Shown: positions 1 through 9,930 of the stretch, piece after piece
Layout: each line of letters begins with the position of its first letter
Numbering within the stretch: the first letter of the stretch is position 1
DNA from: Burkholderia sp. GAS332
GTDB taxonomy: Bacteria > Pseudomonadota > Gammaproteobacteria > Burkholderiales > Burkholderiaceae
Length of the DNA: 64,000 nucleotides
Reading direction: 5' to 3'
Assembly (NCBI GenBank): GCA_900142905.1
Contig: FSRV01000002.1
Span: 124,001 to 188,000, forward strand
The notes under the pieces: generated by a model
What the model saw: the letters and a program-made list of their open reading frames with translations, nothing else
Told to the model about the DNA's origin: nothing
The model's database searches: none
Made by a program: the position numbers and the translations under genes

Positions 1-209
1 TCCACCAGTCCGCTGGCCAGCAACGATTTGAGCGCTTCCCTGACTGGTGTTCGGGACATGCCGAACTGTTCAGCCAGTTCCGCCTCGTCAAGCTTCGTTC
101 CGGGTACCAGACGACGCTCCAGAATATCCCCCTCCAGGCGGAGCCTGAGACTCTCCGAACGTGTCCGTGCTGCCGGCAATCGCTCGATCTTTCTGACCTT
201 CCGTTCCAT
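1..209 (-). CDS. GntR-family regulator, N-terminal part (cut by window edge)
   Basis: Reading the minus strand from the ATG at 209 gives a protein starting MERKVRKIERLPAARTRSES that runs off the window at base 1. The visible 69 residues form a GntR winged-helix domain: a basic start, then LRLRLEGDILERRLVPGTKL, then DEAELAEQFGMSRTPVREAL, the recognition helix typical of the FCD/VanR branch. The ligand-binding C-terminal domain lies outside the window. The gene is divergent from the MOSC-reductase at 507, so it probably regulates that gene; this is inferred from position only. An ATG at 223 is out of frame, so 209 is the best start. Confidence 0.85.
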   Translation of the reverse strand, partial: MERKVRKIERLPAARTRSESLRLRLEGDILERRLVPGTKLDEAELAEQFGMSRTPVREALKSLLASGLV

Positions 210-336
210 CCGGTGCTCCACATTTGCGGCTTGCGCCTTTGATCCGACGGGGTCGCAACGGCCCACGCCTTGTGATTTGACACCAATCACCGGCTTATCG
301 AACAGGGCCGTCGGCTACACACAACAATTTTCCATC

Positions 337-344
337 AGTATACT
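337..344. promoter_or_regulatory. possible GntR operator in divergent promoter region
   Basis: The 297-base intergenic region between the GntR gene and the MOSC-reductase is strikingly AT-rich from about 325 to 415. It holds the perfect palindrome AGTATACT. FCD-type GntR proteins commonly bind short dyads of the TGTATACA kind, so this is a reasonable operator candidate. No clear -35/-10 pair could be fixed by eye. Confidence 0.25.
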
Positions 345-506
345 AAAACGGTAATTTTGGATAATATAGATTGCAAGATACTAATTTATAACGATATTGT
401 AGAATTAACGCACGTCGAGTTGCTTTGCTTGCAGTCCCCGACAGCGTGATGACGGGGCAGACGCTTACGATCACCCGCACGCCTTTACCATTGAGAGAAT
501 TTCAAA

Positions 507-2012
507 GTGAACGCATCTAAGCTTCCCGTCGTTATCTCGGTACAAAGCAGCAACAATCACGCTTTCAGCAAAGCGCCCAAGGCGACAATCAGGCTGATAG
601 AAAACTTCGGCGTTGAGGGCGACTCGCACGCGGGCGCTATCGATCAGCACGTCTATCACGTTAAGCGGTTTGGCCAGCGTCCGAACCTGCGACAGGTCCA
701 CCTGATCCAGGCTGAGCTGTTCGATCAGGTGCTGGAGAAGGGGCATACGGTGCGCCCCGGCGACCTGGGCGAGAACATCGCAACAAGGAATATTGACCTG
801 CTCAACCTGCCGACGGGTACCCGTCTTCGATTCGGTACGGACGCAATGATCGAGCTAACCGGTCTGCGCAATCCCTGCGTTCAGATTGAGAATTTTCAGC
901 CTGGGCTGCTCCAGCACGTCGTGGAGTCAAAGCCGACGGGGCTGGTGCGGAAGGCCGGCGTGATGAGCATCGTCCTGCAAGGAGGGGAAGTGCGGCCAGG
1001 CGACCCGATAGAAATCGAGCTACCGCCGCTGCCTCATGAACCGCTCATTTATCGTGTCCCTGCGCTCGAAGTGCGGATTGCGGCAATCCGCCGGGAAGCG
1101 GAAGGCATTCATTCATTGGAGTTCCGGGCCTTGGACAACAGTGCCCTTCCTTCTTTCACAGCCGGTGCGCACATTGACCTGATGCTGGCCCCCGGCCTGA
1201 CGCGAAGCTATTCGCTCAGTAACGATCCGCAAGAACGAAATCGCTACGTTGTGTCGGTCAACAAGGACCCCGGCAGCCGTGGCGGTTCGAGGCACGTGCA
1301 TGAGCAGTTACGCGTCAGCGATCGGCTGATCGTCAGCCCGCCGCGCAATAACTTCCAGCTCGACGAGACTGCCGGGCACACGGTCCTGATCGGCGGTGGC
1401 ATCGGTATCACGCCCCTAAAAGCCATGATTGCGAGACTCGATAACATCGGCAGGAACTGGGAACTGTTCTACGCGGCAAGAAATCGCGTGACGACGGCGT
1501 TTCTGGAAGAACTGCAACACCTCGAAGATGCGAATCCAGGGCGTGTCCATTTCCACTTCAGTGCGGAGTCGAAAGGCGCGCGACTCGATCTCAAAGCAAT
1601 CGTGTCGGGTGCGCCCGGTGCGTCGCACTTTTACTGCTGCGGTCCCCAGTCGATGATCGAGGCATTCGAGGAGGCGACGGCAGCGCTACCGAGGTCTCAG
1701 GTACACGCCGAGTATTTCGGGGCCAAGGGCGCAGCAGCCGTCGATGGCGGCTTCAGGATCACGTTGCAACGCGCTCAGCGAGAGCTTGAAGTGCGTCGCG
1801 GCAGCACGATCCTGGAAACGTTGCTGGCTGCCGACGTCACCGTGCCGTATTCCTGCAAAGAAGGCGTATGCGGCTCGTGCAAGGTAAGGGTCATCGAAGG
1901 CCTGCCAGATCATCGAGACTCGGTTCTGAGTCCGGACGAGCACGCCCGGAACGATCAGATGATGGTGTGCTGCTCTGGGTCAAAGACGCCATCGCTTGTG
2001 CTGGATTTATAA
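507..2012 (+). CDS. MOSC domain fused to FAD/NAD ferredoxin reductase with 2Fe-2S domain
   Basis: A 501-residue fusion. Residues 1-170 are a MOSC domain (molybdenum-cofactor sulfurase C-terminal type, YiiM-like) with the conserved Cys124 in RNPCVQIE. Residues 185-410 are a ferredoxin-NADP reductase module of the phthalate dioxygenase reductase/VanB class: flavin-binding RSYSLSNDP at 233-241, a GGGIGITP pyridine-nucleotide loop, and a CCGP motif. Residues 420-501 are a plant-type 2Fe-2S ferredoxin with Cys450, Cys455, Cys458 and Cys488 (CX4CX2CX29C). Known MOSC proteins handle Moco-bound sulfur or N-hydroxylated substrates, so a self-contained electron-transfer partner fits a reductase acting on an N-hydroxylated or oxidised compound; the substrate is unknown. 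It is divergent from the GntR gene at 1-209. Confidence 0.85.
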   Translation: MNASKLPVVISVQSSNNHAFSKAPKATIRLIENFGVEGDSHAGAIDQHVYHVKRFGQRPNLRQVHLIQAELFDQVLEKGHTVRPGDLGENIATRNIDLLNLPTGTRLRFGTDAMIELTGLRNPCVQIENFQPGLLQHVVESKPTGLVRKAGVMSIVLQGGEVRPGDPIEIELPPLPHEPLIYRVPALEVRIAAIRREAEGIHSLEFRALDNSALPSFTAGAHIDLMLAPGLTRSYSLSNDPQERNRYVVSVNKDPGSRGGSRHVHEQLRVSDRLIVSPPRNNFQLDETAGHTVLIGGGIGITPLKAMIARLDNIGRNWELFYAARNRVTTAFLEELQHLEDANPGRVHFHFSAESKGARLDLKAIVSGAPGASHFYCCGPQSMIEAFEEATAALPRSQVHAEYFGAKGAAAVDGGFRITLQRAQRELEVRRGSTILETLLAADVTVPYSCKEGVCGSCKVRVIEGLPDHRDSVLSPDEHARNDQMMVCCSGSKTPSLVLDL

Positions 2013-2142
2013 CCTGGCAGAGTGACCGGCAAGACTGCTAGTCGGTGAAGCCGCAGGGATCATCATTGGCCTGAGTGTCAACAATCTGTCTGTCACTACC
2101 GACTGACTGCTGTTTGTGTTCCTCGTGCTGTCGAGCGCGCCC

Positions 2143-2940
2143 TCACTGCAGCGTCGGCGGCAAAAGCTTCCGGTCGATGAAAGACTGAAGCGCTGCGCAG
2201 AATGCGTCCTGAGTGTCGACCGCAGCGTTGAATCCGGCTTTGCGAAGCTTGATAGTGCTGACAAAAGCGACGGGGCCCGCAGGCGCTCCGTATGCAAACG
2301 CAAAGTCGGCATGTTGATCGCCCTGTCCGACAAACGAACGAAGATCACCACTCGCGAGGTTGTACTTCTCGACGATCTTCGCCCAGACGTCGGCGTTGTC
2401 GCGAATGTACTGCGCCACCCTGGTAGGCTCATCGCCGCCGACTTTTACGCCTAGCGTCTTCGCCATCGCGGGCCACACACTTCGCCATTCGAAGACATCG
2501 CCGTTGGTGACGTTGAAGATCTCGTTCGCCGCTTGCGGAGATTGCGCCGCCCACACCATCACTTCGCCGACGAGATCGGCGTCTGCCATTTCCCAGACGA
2601 ACGACGGGTCGCCGGGAAAGCTGAATGCCTCGCCCTTCTCGCGGCGGATAGCCGCATACACACCGATGGCCGGCAGGACGTTGAGCGCTCCGGGCGTCGT
2701 CCCGGTGACGAGTTGAGGGCGCAGCACGGTGTAAGTGAAACCGTGCTGCGCTGCCGCGTCGCGAACGTAGTCCTGCTGATCGAAGAAGAAGTTCGCGTGA
2801 TTGTCGCGCGGGTCGCTCTCCCGTGCTGGGATAGCGATAGGGTGAAGGTGGACGCCGTATGCCTTCGTTCCCTGCAGGATAGACACATGCTTGAGCGCCG
2901 ATTTCCCTGAAGTGAGGGGCTCGATCACATTGCGCAGCAT
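2143..2940 (-). pseudogene. N-terminally truncated PRISE-type SDR (progesterone 5-beta-reductase-like)
   Basis: The 265-residue frame begins at MLRNVIEPLTSG, which matches the middle of PRISE/VEP1-type iridoid-synthase-like reductases, where the same MLRNV segment sits about 100 residues into a protein of about 355. The Rossmann glycine motif and first third are absent. Reading upstream in frame there is open sequence back to a TGA near 3046 but no recognisable nucleotide-binding sequence. The rest is intact and includes YTVLRPQLVTG, FPGDPSFVWEMADADLVG and EIFNVTNGDVFEWR. Loss of the cofactor-binding end means it is almost certainly inactive. A real gene using a very unusual start is less likely. 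Confidence 0.75.
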
Positions 2941-3218
2941 CGCATTGAAATATCGAATCTGCCTGGGCGCGCTTTCCGACTGGCAGCCGGTCGTGACAAA
3001 TTTAGTCCCGGCGGTAGGTGCGCGGAAGCCGCGGGCGCGGAATCATAGTTATTCCCTGGAGTAATAGTCATCCTCGGCCGTTTCGGCATCACCGCGGTGA
3101 CCTTCAATATCGTCTCGGATTCGACAGAGCGGAGCGACCGGTCATCGGTTGCCTCCCGCTTTGGGGCTTGACTGCGAAATGGTGGAGCGCTTGCGCGCGC
3201 CTAACGGCGTGGGTCAAT

Positions 3219-3250
3219 GCAAGGGTCGCACAAGACTGTGCGACCCTTGC
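3219..3250. terminator. perfect 14-bp hairpin
   Basis: GCAAGGGTCGCACA, a 4-base loop AGAC, then the exact reverse complement TGTGCGACCCTTGC. It begins 2 bases beyond the TGA at 3253-3255 of a minus-strand frame, the position expected of a transcription terminator for the secreted-protein gene. No clear T-run follows on either side. Confidence 0.6.
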
Positions 3251-3340
3251 TATCAGCCGTGGTAGTAGCCGTCGGCCACGGCGTTCTGCAGCACGCCGTC
3301 GACATACACGCCGACGATGTCGCCACCGGCTTCGTCCGTT

Positions 3341-4369
3341 TCATTGATCATCGTCATTTCCATCATGTTGCCGGCCGCCTCTCGACCGGACCGCGATCCC
3401 GCCCAGGGTGACCGGGCCGGCGGTGGAGTCCTCGATGACCTGAGACGGCGCCACATTGCCCCTTGCCCCCGGCGCGAACGCGAGAATGCGCAGGTTCGGC
3501 TCGGCATCAAGGAGCCGCCCGTCCGAGGAGATGGCGATCTTGTTTCCCGGCAAGCCAGAGCCCGTGATTCCCGTGGCTGGACCGCTGATTGTCCGTACCG
3601 GCGGCATGTCGCCGTTCGCCTTGGCGGCGAAAACGCTTACCTGGATCTGCGTCACGTCCGCGGTCTGGTTGTAGACGAATAACTCGTCCGTACGCGGATC
3701 GACAGCGATCGTCATGTTGTTCCTTGCAAAAAGTCCGGCCCCCGGCAGCAGGCCGGTTTTGCTACCCGTGAGGCTGCGCAGCAGCGGCGGCGAGGTCATG
3801 TTCCGACTCGTGCCAAACGTGTCGATAATCGCCGCTCCCCGTATGTCATAACCCGCAATCAGCAGATTGTCGTCGCTGTCAATCGCAATGCTCACGTACT
3901 GGACGATATTCGGATCGGTAATGTGAATCGCATTGGTTATAGGCCCAGAGCTGTTGGCGGGAGCGATCAGCACCCCCGCCTCCGAAGGGCGAACGGTCAG
4001 GACGAAGTCGTTGAGGTGGGAATCCACCGCGATGCTGAGCAGGTCATTTGTTATCGTCAACATGAACGACCGACTAGGCGCCTCATTGCCCTCGGCCTTG
4101 CGCGGAAAGATGTCGACGGTGCTGCTGGTAAGAAACTGCGCGACGTGAAAGGCGTCCTTCTTGTCGATCACCGTCGCGCCAGCGGTCATGAGGGTGGTGA
4201 GCGGCCCTTGCAGCACCTGGCAGGGCTCGGTCGCTCCGTTGGCGCGCAAGGAGTAACCGCGAATCTGATCACCGAGAATGAGGAAGACGGCGTCGCTGGG
4301 GCAGGCGGCGTGCGCCAGTTGGCCCCCGAACAGCATACTGACGACGGCGACACATAGCGCGGGTTTCAT
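3341..4369 (-). CDS. secreted beta-propeller-like protein, unknown function
   Basis: A 342-residue protein with a signal peptide (MKPALCVAVVSMLFGGQLAHA, cleavage likely after AHA). Repeated blades follow, with motifs such as LLSIAVDSHLNDFVLTV, SIAIDSDDNLLIAGYD and MTIAVDPRTDELFVYN, typical of NHL/YncE-like propellers. No catalytic residues were recognised. The end is odd: the last 15 residues (RGGRQHDGNDDDQ) look unlike propeller sequence. The next frame, ending at 3253, reads sensibly (INETDEAGGDIVGVYVDG, then VLQNAVADGYYHG) and stops 2 bases before the hairpin at 3219-3250. A frameshift near 3380-3400, real or from sequencing, would join the two. If so the gene spans 3253-4369. Confidence 0.75.
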   Translation of the reverse strand: MKPALCVAVVSMLFGGQLAHAACPSDAVFLILGDQIRGYSLRANGATEPCQVLQGPLTTLMTAGATVIDKKDAFHVAQFLTSSTVDIFPRKAEGNEAPSRSFMLTITNDLLSIAVDSHLNDFVLTVRPSEAGVLIAPANSSGPITNAIHITDPNIVQYVSIAIDSDDNLLIAGYDIRGAAIIDTFGTSRNMTSPPLLRSLTGSKTGLLPGAGLFARNNMTIAVDPRTDELFVYNQTADVTQIQVSVFAAKANGDMPPVRTISGPATGITGSGLPGNKIAISSDGRLLDAEPNLRILAFAPGARGNVAPSQVIEDSTAGPVTLGGIAVRSRGGRQHDGNDDDQ

Positions 4370-4869
4370 GACACGCCTCCTTGGTCATATAGTGCGAATG
4401 CGCTAATCAAGCATAGACCCCGGGCGAAGGCTTAGCGGAGTTCCGCCAGTTGGAACCTGTGTTTTGGCGGGCGATGCGAAGGAACACCCATCGATATCGA
4501 ACGATAGTCCGGTATGCTAATTTGTTATGGCCCCATGTCGCAGTTGGATGACCGGTTTTTTAACGCATGATGGGCTCGTTCAGGCCAGCAACGAGCGGTC
4601 GGAACGCCTGTCTGAGCGGCTCAAATTAGGCGGCTGGTGCCTGATGACGCTCGCCGGGAGCGCTGACCCACAAGAGCCCTTCGATTCCCCTTGGCAAGGT
4701 GGTAACCGAGGGTTTCACAGGATGAAACTTTCGTTGGTATTCGCCGATAACTCGGTCAGGCACCCCTTGGACGCTAGACAGTCCACCGGCGCCACCCCGC
4801 GCGCCCATTCACGTGCCGCTTCGCACGGCAACCCTGCGCGATTTTCATTTGTTCGCAAGAGGACTCAGG
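4370..4869. other. intergenic, no gene seen
   Basis: Between the secreted protein (minus) and the MCP (plus). An open frame from 4527 has poor codon pattern and no recognisable content. It presumably holds the two divergent promoters; none could be assigned confidently. Confidence 0.4.
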
Positions 4870-6486
4870 ATGCACAAGCTCAGTTTTACGCAAAAACTGT
4901 GGCTGCCACTGATCATCAGCCTCGGAGCGTTGCTCGCCGTCTCGGTGTCGGCAGCGTGGCAATCGCGCGAGACGCGCATCGAGGAACGTAAGCACGACCT
5001 CACGAACGTCGCGCACGTCGGACTCGGCATCGTGGCGGAGTACGGGGCGTTGGCGCAAAGCGGCGCGCTGCCGGAGGCGGATGCCCGCAAGCAGGCGCTC
5101 GAGCGCCTGCGCGGCATCCGCTATGGCGAAGACGGCTATTTCCTCGTGATCGACTCGAAGCCGCGGATGGTGATGCATCCGATCAAACCGGCACTCGAAG
5201 GTAAGGATCTCGCGGACAGCGTCGATGCCGACGGCCGTCACCATTACGCGACGTTCGCGTCGGTCGCACAGGCGCCGGGCGGCGGCTTCGTCGACTACGT
5301 GTTCCCGCATCCGGGCGCGGCGGCGCAGGCGGTCGGCAAGATCGGCTACGTGGTGCGCTATGCGCCGTGGGACTGGATCATCGCGACCGGCGCCTATGTC
5401 GACGACATCGACGCTGCGTTCACGGAGTCGTTGTGGCTGATCGGCGCGATCTTTGTGGCGGTGTCGATGGTGCTCGTGGCATTCGTCGCGGTCACGAACC
5501 GCAGCATCGTGCGCACGGTCGGCGGCGATCCGGCCTACGCGGTGAACGTAGCGGATGCGATCGCATCAGGCGACCTGACGGTGGCGATCCGCACGCGCGA
5601 CGGCGACACGTCGAGCCTGCTGCACGTCATGCAGCGGATGCGCGACGCGCTGACAGGCATCATCAGCCAGATCAAGCACGCGTCCGACAACGTCGCGTGC
5701 GGCGCGAACGAGATCGCGAACGGCAATGCGGACCTGTCGTCGCGCACCGAGAGCCAGGCGGCGTCGCTGCAGGAAACGGCGTCGAGCATGGAGCAGATGA
5801 CGGCGATGATCCGCCAGACTGCGGACAACGCGCGCATCGCGAGCGAGCTTGCGGCCGGCGCCGCGCATATCGCAACCCGCGGCGGCGACATGATCGCGCA
5901 GGCCGTCGCGGCGATGAAAACGATCTCGAGCGAATCGGGCCGCATGGTCGAGATCATCGCCACGATCGAGGGCATTGCGTTCCAGACCAACATCCTCGCA
6001 CTGAATGCGGCGGTCGAAGCGGCACGCGCGGGTGAGCAGGGCCGCGGCTTCGCGGTCGTCGCGAGCGAGGTGCGCAGCCTCGCGCAGCGTAGCGCGACCG
6101 CGGCAAAGGAAATCCGCCAACTGATCAGTCATGCGGTGGACAGCGTCGGCAGCGGCGCGATATTGGTCAAAAACACCGGCTCGACGATCGACGAAGCGCG
6201 CGACGCGATCAGACACGTGACCGGCGTCGTGCAGGAGATCGCGGCGGCGGCAGCGGAGCAGAGTGCCGGCGTCGACCAGGTGAATCTCGCGGTCACGCAG
6301 ATGGACGACATGACGCAGCAGAATGCGGCACTCGTTGAGCAGGCGGCCGCCGCGGCGCAGTCGCTGAACGAGCAGGCAACGAGCCTGCAACGCGCGGCCG
6401 GGGCCTTCCATGTGGACGACGCCGACGCTAGCGGCGGCGCGCCGTTCGTGCCGGCTTCGGCGCAGCGCCGCGCCGTGTTCGCGTAA
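4870..6486 (+). CDS. methyl-accepting chemotaxis protein with single Cache sensor
   Basis: A 538-residue inner-membrane chemoreceptor. The start chosen is the ATG at 4870 ([20 protein letters not shown]), preceded by AGGACTCAGG; the frame is open 19 codons further but without a ribosome site. A transmembrane helix at about 10-30 leads to a periplasmic sCache_2-type domain ([20 protein letters not shown], then [17 protein letters not shown]). A second membrane helix at about 195-215 and a linker follow, then the cytoplasmic signalling coiled coil with the invariant hairpin tip ([40 protein letters not shown]). It should couple through CheW/CheA to flagellar bias. Cache domains of this kind sense small carboxylates or amino acids; the ligand here is unknown. 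It lacks a C-terminal CheR-tether pentapeptide. Confidence 0.92.
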   Translation: MHKLSFTQKLWLPLIISLGALLAVSVSAAWQSRETRIEERKHDLTNVAHVGLGIVAEYGALAQSGALPEADARKQALERLRGIRYGEDGYFLVIDSKPRMVMHPIKPALEGKDLADSVDADGRHHYATFASVAQAPGGGFVDYVFPHPGAAAQAVGKIGYVVRYAPWDWIIATGAYVDDIDAAFTESLWLIGAIFVAVSMVLVAFVAVTNRSIVRTVGGDPAYAVNVADAIASGDLTVAIRTRDGDTSSLLHVMQRMRDALTGIISQIKHASDNVACGANEIANGNADLSSRTESQAASLQETASSMEQMTAMIRQTADNARIASELAAGAAHIATRGGDMIAQAVAAMKTISSESGRMVEIIATIEGIAFQTNILALNAAVEAARAGEQGRGFAVVASEVRSLAQRSATAAKEIRQLISHAVDSVGSGAILVKNTGSTIDEARDAIRHVTGVVQEIAAAAAEQSAGVDQVNLAVTQMDDMTQQNAALVEQAAAAAQSLNEQATSLQRAAGAFHVDDADASGGAPFVPASAQRRAVFA

Positions 6487-6645
6487 GGCCCCGCGCGCAC
6501 TCTTGCTCTGCACCACCGTTCTCACCACAATTGCGCTCGCGTTATTGCAATACCTGTCCGTAACGGGTCTGCCAGGATGGTTCGTAATGTAGTCCTAGCG
6601 GAAGGACTATGCTTTGCGCTATGAACAAGAAATTGATCCGCGATA

Positions 6646-6861
6646 GTGTGTTTGGCACACTTGTATTCTTCGACGCTGTTTCTGATCATCGGTACGCCGC
6701 TTGCGCTTGGCTCATGGTGCACGCTCGCGCTGACGCCTGTTCTTCTGATGGTTCTCTATTTCCGCATAAAGAGCGAAGAAAAAGTGCTCGTTCGCGACTT
6801 CGTCGGTTATGTCGACTATCAGAACAAAGTGAAATATCGCTTGATTCCGTTTGTTTGGTAA
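6646..6861 (+). pseudogene. C-terminal remnant of an isoprenylcysteine carboxyl methyltransferase-like protein
   Basis: About 70 residues (LFLIIGTPLALGSWCTLALT, FRIKSEEKVLVRDFVGYVDY, VKYRLIPFVW) match the C-terminal end of ICMT/PEMT-family membrane methyltransferases, where GTPLALGSW and EE..L...GY..Y are conserved. The preceding two-thirds, including the first helices, is missing. No ribosome site was seen, so this is read as a gene fossil. The rest of the stretch from 6487 to 7018 shows no other gene. Confidence 0.6.
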
Positions 6862-7018
6862 CGATGGCCATGGCGACGCTTAAAAGCGTTCGAGAAGCGG
6901 GGCTGCCGCGACATGACAAGTATTGGATCTATTCGCGGTGACCGCTTTGACGTAAATGGGGGAGGGTGTATCGGATCGCTGCGTCTGGCCGTGGCCGATA
7001 AGACCAAACCGGAGGAAC

Positions 7019-8497
7019 TTAGCCGCGGCTTGCTCCGGTAGAAGTCGCGTTTGCGAGCGCGTGCCGCTGATCGGGCAGGAATAGTGAAAGCACGCCGCCG
7101 ACGGCCAGCAACACCACGTTGCAGCCGAGCGCGACGGCAAATGCGTGACCGAACGCAACGGCTCCGCGACCAGCGCCCAGCTCGGCATAGAACACGCCGC
7201 CGATGATTGCGACACCAAGCGCCGAGGCGATCTGAAACGTCGAAATGACAATTCCAGAAGCAAGCCCTGCATGCTTCGGCGCAACCCCACCGATCACCGC
7301 CTTGATGACCGACGGCATGACCGTGCCAAACCCCAACCCGGCGATCGCGAGACCGACATGAAGACCGCTCGCCAGCGTTCCCGCCACCGCGAGGAGCGCG
7401 ACACCGAAGCCGACCACCTGCAAGGCGAAGCCGACCGTCAGTGCGAACTTGCCAAGCCGCCGCATGACGTGAGCGGAGGCGAGGGACGCCAGGAAATAGG
7501 CGACGGCGTACGGCAACGTCTCCAGGCCTGCTTGAAGTGGCGAGAGGTGCAGCCCTCCTTGCAGGTACACGGAGAATGTCAGATAGAACGACGAGAGCAT
7601 ATACAACGCGAATGCCATAGCGACGCCGACTGCGAAGCCCGCTTCGCGGAACAGCGCGAACTCGACAAGGGGCGAACCACCCCTCGCGGCCAGGCGCGTT
7701 TCGAAGCGTACAAAAAGCGCGAACACAAACGGCGCTGCGACGAGCATCGCGATGATCCACATCGGCCAGCCGCTTTCCCGGCCTTCGACGAGTGGATAAA
7801 CCAGAAGACCTAACGCGACCGACAGCAGCACAACGCCGCCCATGTCGAGACGTTGCGCATGCTCGGCCCGCGAGTCTCGCAGAAACGCAAGACCGCCGAC
7901 GAATGCCACGAGACCGATAGGCACGTTGATCAGGAAGATCGCCTGCCAGGTGAATCCCAACGGATGTAACGATACGAGCGCGCCGCCCAGCACCTGCCCG
8001 CAGATGTTCGCGAGGCCGAAAGTTGCGCCATAGAGCGCGAGTGCGCGCCCCTGTTCTGCGGGGGGAAACAACACGCGAATGGAGGCCAGCACCTGAGGTG
8101 CCATAACGGTCGCGGTCAGGCCCTGCAGGATGCGCGCCGCGACGAGTGCGGCAGCGGACGGCGCGAGTCCGCACAATGCCGACGCGAGTGTGAAGCCAGC
8201 AACGCCAGTCACGAACATGCGCTTGCGGCCAAACAGGTCACCGAGCCGCCCACCCGTGATGAGGAAAACTGCGTAGGTTGCCGCATACGCCGAGATGACG
8301 AATTCGATCTCCCCCGACGTGGCGCCGAGATTCTGCCTGATTGACGGGAGTGCAAGGTTGACAACGTTGAAGTCAAGGATCGGAAGGAACGCCCCCGTCA
8401 ACAGGACGGGTAGCGCGAGCCAGCGCCGTGGGTCAACTGTGTGCGTGTCGGGCGAAGAATGCAGGCGCGCTTTGTCGAGTGTGCTCATGGGTGTCAT
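7019..8497 (-). CDS. MFS transporter, DHA2 family (14 TM drug:proton antiporter)
   Basis: A 492-residue inner-membrane exporter of the EmrB/QacA class. After a short cytoplasmic N-terminus it shows the motif-A-like loop GGRLGDLFGRKRMFVTG, motif B/C-type ARILQGLTATVMAPQ, and about 14 hydrophobic segments. The substrate is not predictable. It is divergent from the LysR gene at 8622 across a 124-base region, the usual arrangement in which the LysR protein controls the exporter. Upstream on the minus strand there is no membrane-fusion partner, so it probably acts alone across the inner membrane. Confidence 0.9.
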   Translation of the reverse strand: MTPMSTLDKARLHSSPDTHTVDPRRWLALPVLLTGAFLPILDFNVVNLALPSIRQNLGATSGEIEFVISAYAATYAVFLITGGRLGDLFGRKRMFVTGVAGFTLASALCGLAPSAAALVAARILQGLTATVMAPQVLASIRVLFPPAEQGRALALYGATFGLANICGQVLGGALVSLHPLGFTWQAIFLINVPIGLVAFVGGLAFLRDSRAEHAQRLDMGGVVLLSVALGLLVYPLVEGRESGWPMWIIAMLVAAPFVFALFVRFETRLAARGGSPLVEFALFREAGFAVGVAMAFALYMLSSFYLTFSVYLQGGLHLSPLQAGLETLPYAVAYFLASLASAHVMRRLGKFALTVGFALQVVGFGVALLAVAGTLASGLHVGLAIAGLGFGTVMPSVIKAVIGGVAPKHAGLASGIVISTFQIASALGVAIIGGVFYAELGAGRGAVAFGHAFAVALGCNVVLLAVGGVLSLFLPDQRHALANATSTGASRG

Positions 8498-8621
8498 CGT
8501 TCGTCGAATGGAGAGGCGGGCGCGAGGATTGACCGGACCGCTGGTCGGTGAAGAGCACTATGCGGCAGCACTTGCCATAACTCAATGGGATGGGTATATA
8601 TATCAGTGATAACATTTTGGG

Positions 8622-9488
8622 ATGGCCAACATGGCAACACTCGATGTCGACGCGGTGCGCGCCTTCACACTCGTCGCGGACTTTCAGAGCTTCACGCGCG
8701 CCGCGGAGGCAATGGACACGACGCAGGCCGCGATCAGCATGAAGCTGAAGCGGCTGGAGGACCGGCTCGGGCACAAGCTCATCGAACGCACGCCGCGGCT
8801 GGTGCGGCTGTCCGCGCGCGGCGCCGCGTTTCTGGATGCTGCGCGCGAGTTCGTCGCGGCGCATGAGCGCGCCCTTGCCGAACTATCGGGTACCACGCGG
8901 CGCCTTGCGCTCGGCATCAGCGACCATGTTGCGGGGCCTGATCTACCGGTCCTGCTCACGCGGCTGCACGCCTACGATCCCACCTTGCTGATCGAAGTAC
9001 AGATCGCATCGTCCCGCGAACTGCTCGACGCGTTCGAGCTCGGCAAGCTCGACGCTGCAATCCTGCGTCGCGAGGACGACCGCCGCAACGGGGAAGTGCT
9101 CGCGCTGGAGCCGCTGGGCTGGTTTGCATCGCCCGGCTTCGTGCATCGGGAAGGGGGGCCGCTGCGGCTCGCGTCGCTCTCGGCATCATGCGGAATACGC
9201 AACGTGGCGACGCGCAGGTTGGACGCAGCGGGGATTGCCTGGGTCGATGTGTTCATCGGTGGGGGGACAGCGGCCGTTACTGCTGCCGTGTCGGCCGGAC
9301 TGGCCGTCGGAGCGTTCGCGCATCGGGTCGCGCCGCTCGGTCTCGTCGAAGTCGGCGCGCTGCTGGGCCTGCCTGCGCTTCCTTCGTCGGAAATTGTGCT
9401 GCATTCGAGTCTCTCGGATACGAAATCGCGCGAGGCCTTGCGTACGGTTGCAGCCGCATTTCGGGAACATCGACCGGCAATCCGATAA
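8622..9488 (+). CDS. LysR-family transcriptional regulator
   Basis: A 288-residue protein with an N-terminal winged helix (VDAVRAFTLVADFQSFTRAA, then EAMDTTQAAISMKLKRLEDR) and a C-terminal periplasmic-binding-like effector domain beginning near residue 90 (RRLALGISDHVAGPDLPVLL). A second ATG at 8631 (MATLDVDAVRAF) has GGGATGG about 8 bases upstream and may be the true start. It is divergent from the DHA2 transporter, which it probably regulates. The co-inducer is unknown. Confidence 0.88.
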   Translation: MANMATLDVDAVRAFTLVADFQSFTRAAEAMDTTQAAISMKLKRLEDRLGHKLIERTPRLVRLSARGAAFLDAAREFVAAHERALAELSGTTRRLALGISDHVAGPDLPVLLTRLHAYDPTLLIEVQIASSRELLDAFELGKLDAAILRREDDRRNGEVLALEPLGWFASPGFVHREGGPLRLASLSASCGIRNVATRRLDAAGIAWVDVFIGGGTAAVTAAVSAGLAVGAFAHRVAPLGLVEVGALLGLPALPSSEIVLHSSLSDTKSREALRTVAAAFREHRPAIR

Positions 9489-9930
9489 ACCGCTCGCCCG
9501 AGAGTCGAATGATGTGCTTTGTGAAACGATGGAGCGGCGGGGCCGCCGCGCGGCCGGTTAGCGTCCCGGGCTCACTCGCCAGGCGGCGAGCAAGCCTCAA
9601 GCGCGGAGCACCACAGTAGCCACAACGAGAGCCGAGAAGAACAGCGCCGGGGCGAGATGCCCAAACGGCTCCCGGTTTCGTAGCAACGTGAAGAGCACGG
9701 TCACCGTTCGGATCGTCTCGTGAGCAATCCTAATTTGCTTATTCGTTCAATGGCAGTCGCTTACCGCAACACACTACCCAGTGGCGTTTTTTGAGGGTTA
9801 TACGACCTTTGCGCCATCCACTTCAGGTTCCATAATTTGCACAGGAAATCAAGCCGGGACGCGCGCGCAGACGTGATCGCGCGTCGAGCTTTCGGCTTGA
9901 TCAATCACGACGCAGAGAAAGGAACAGAAG
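9489..9930. other. intergenic region with a small hairpin and a gene remnant
   Basis: Contains the hairpin CTCGCC-AGGC-GGCGAG (9575-9590), a membrane-protein remnant on the minus strand (separate entry), and the untranslated leader of the SDR gene at 9931. No complete gene was seen. Confidence 0.4.
9597..9746 (-). pseudogene. C-terminal remnant of a membrane protein
   Basis: A 49-codon open segment, bounded upstream by TGA and ending in TGA at 9597, reads ETIRTVTVLFTLLRNREPFG and then HLAPALFFSALVVATVVLRA. This is a charged amphipathic stretch followed by a clean transmembrane helix. No start codon or ribosome site suits a gene of this size, so it looks like the tail of a deleted membrane protein. 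The family was not identified. Confidence 0.3.

Noticed and set aside
4527..4991. 154-codon open frame before the MCP
   Set aside because: Runs into the MCP in another frame, has poor codon pattern and no family features.
5566..6528. Antisense 320-codon open frame within the MCP gene
   Set aside because: Arg/Asp/His-rich shadow of a high-GC gene; no ribosome site.
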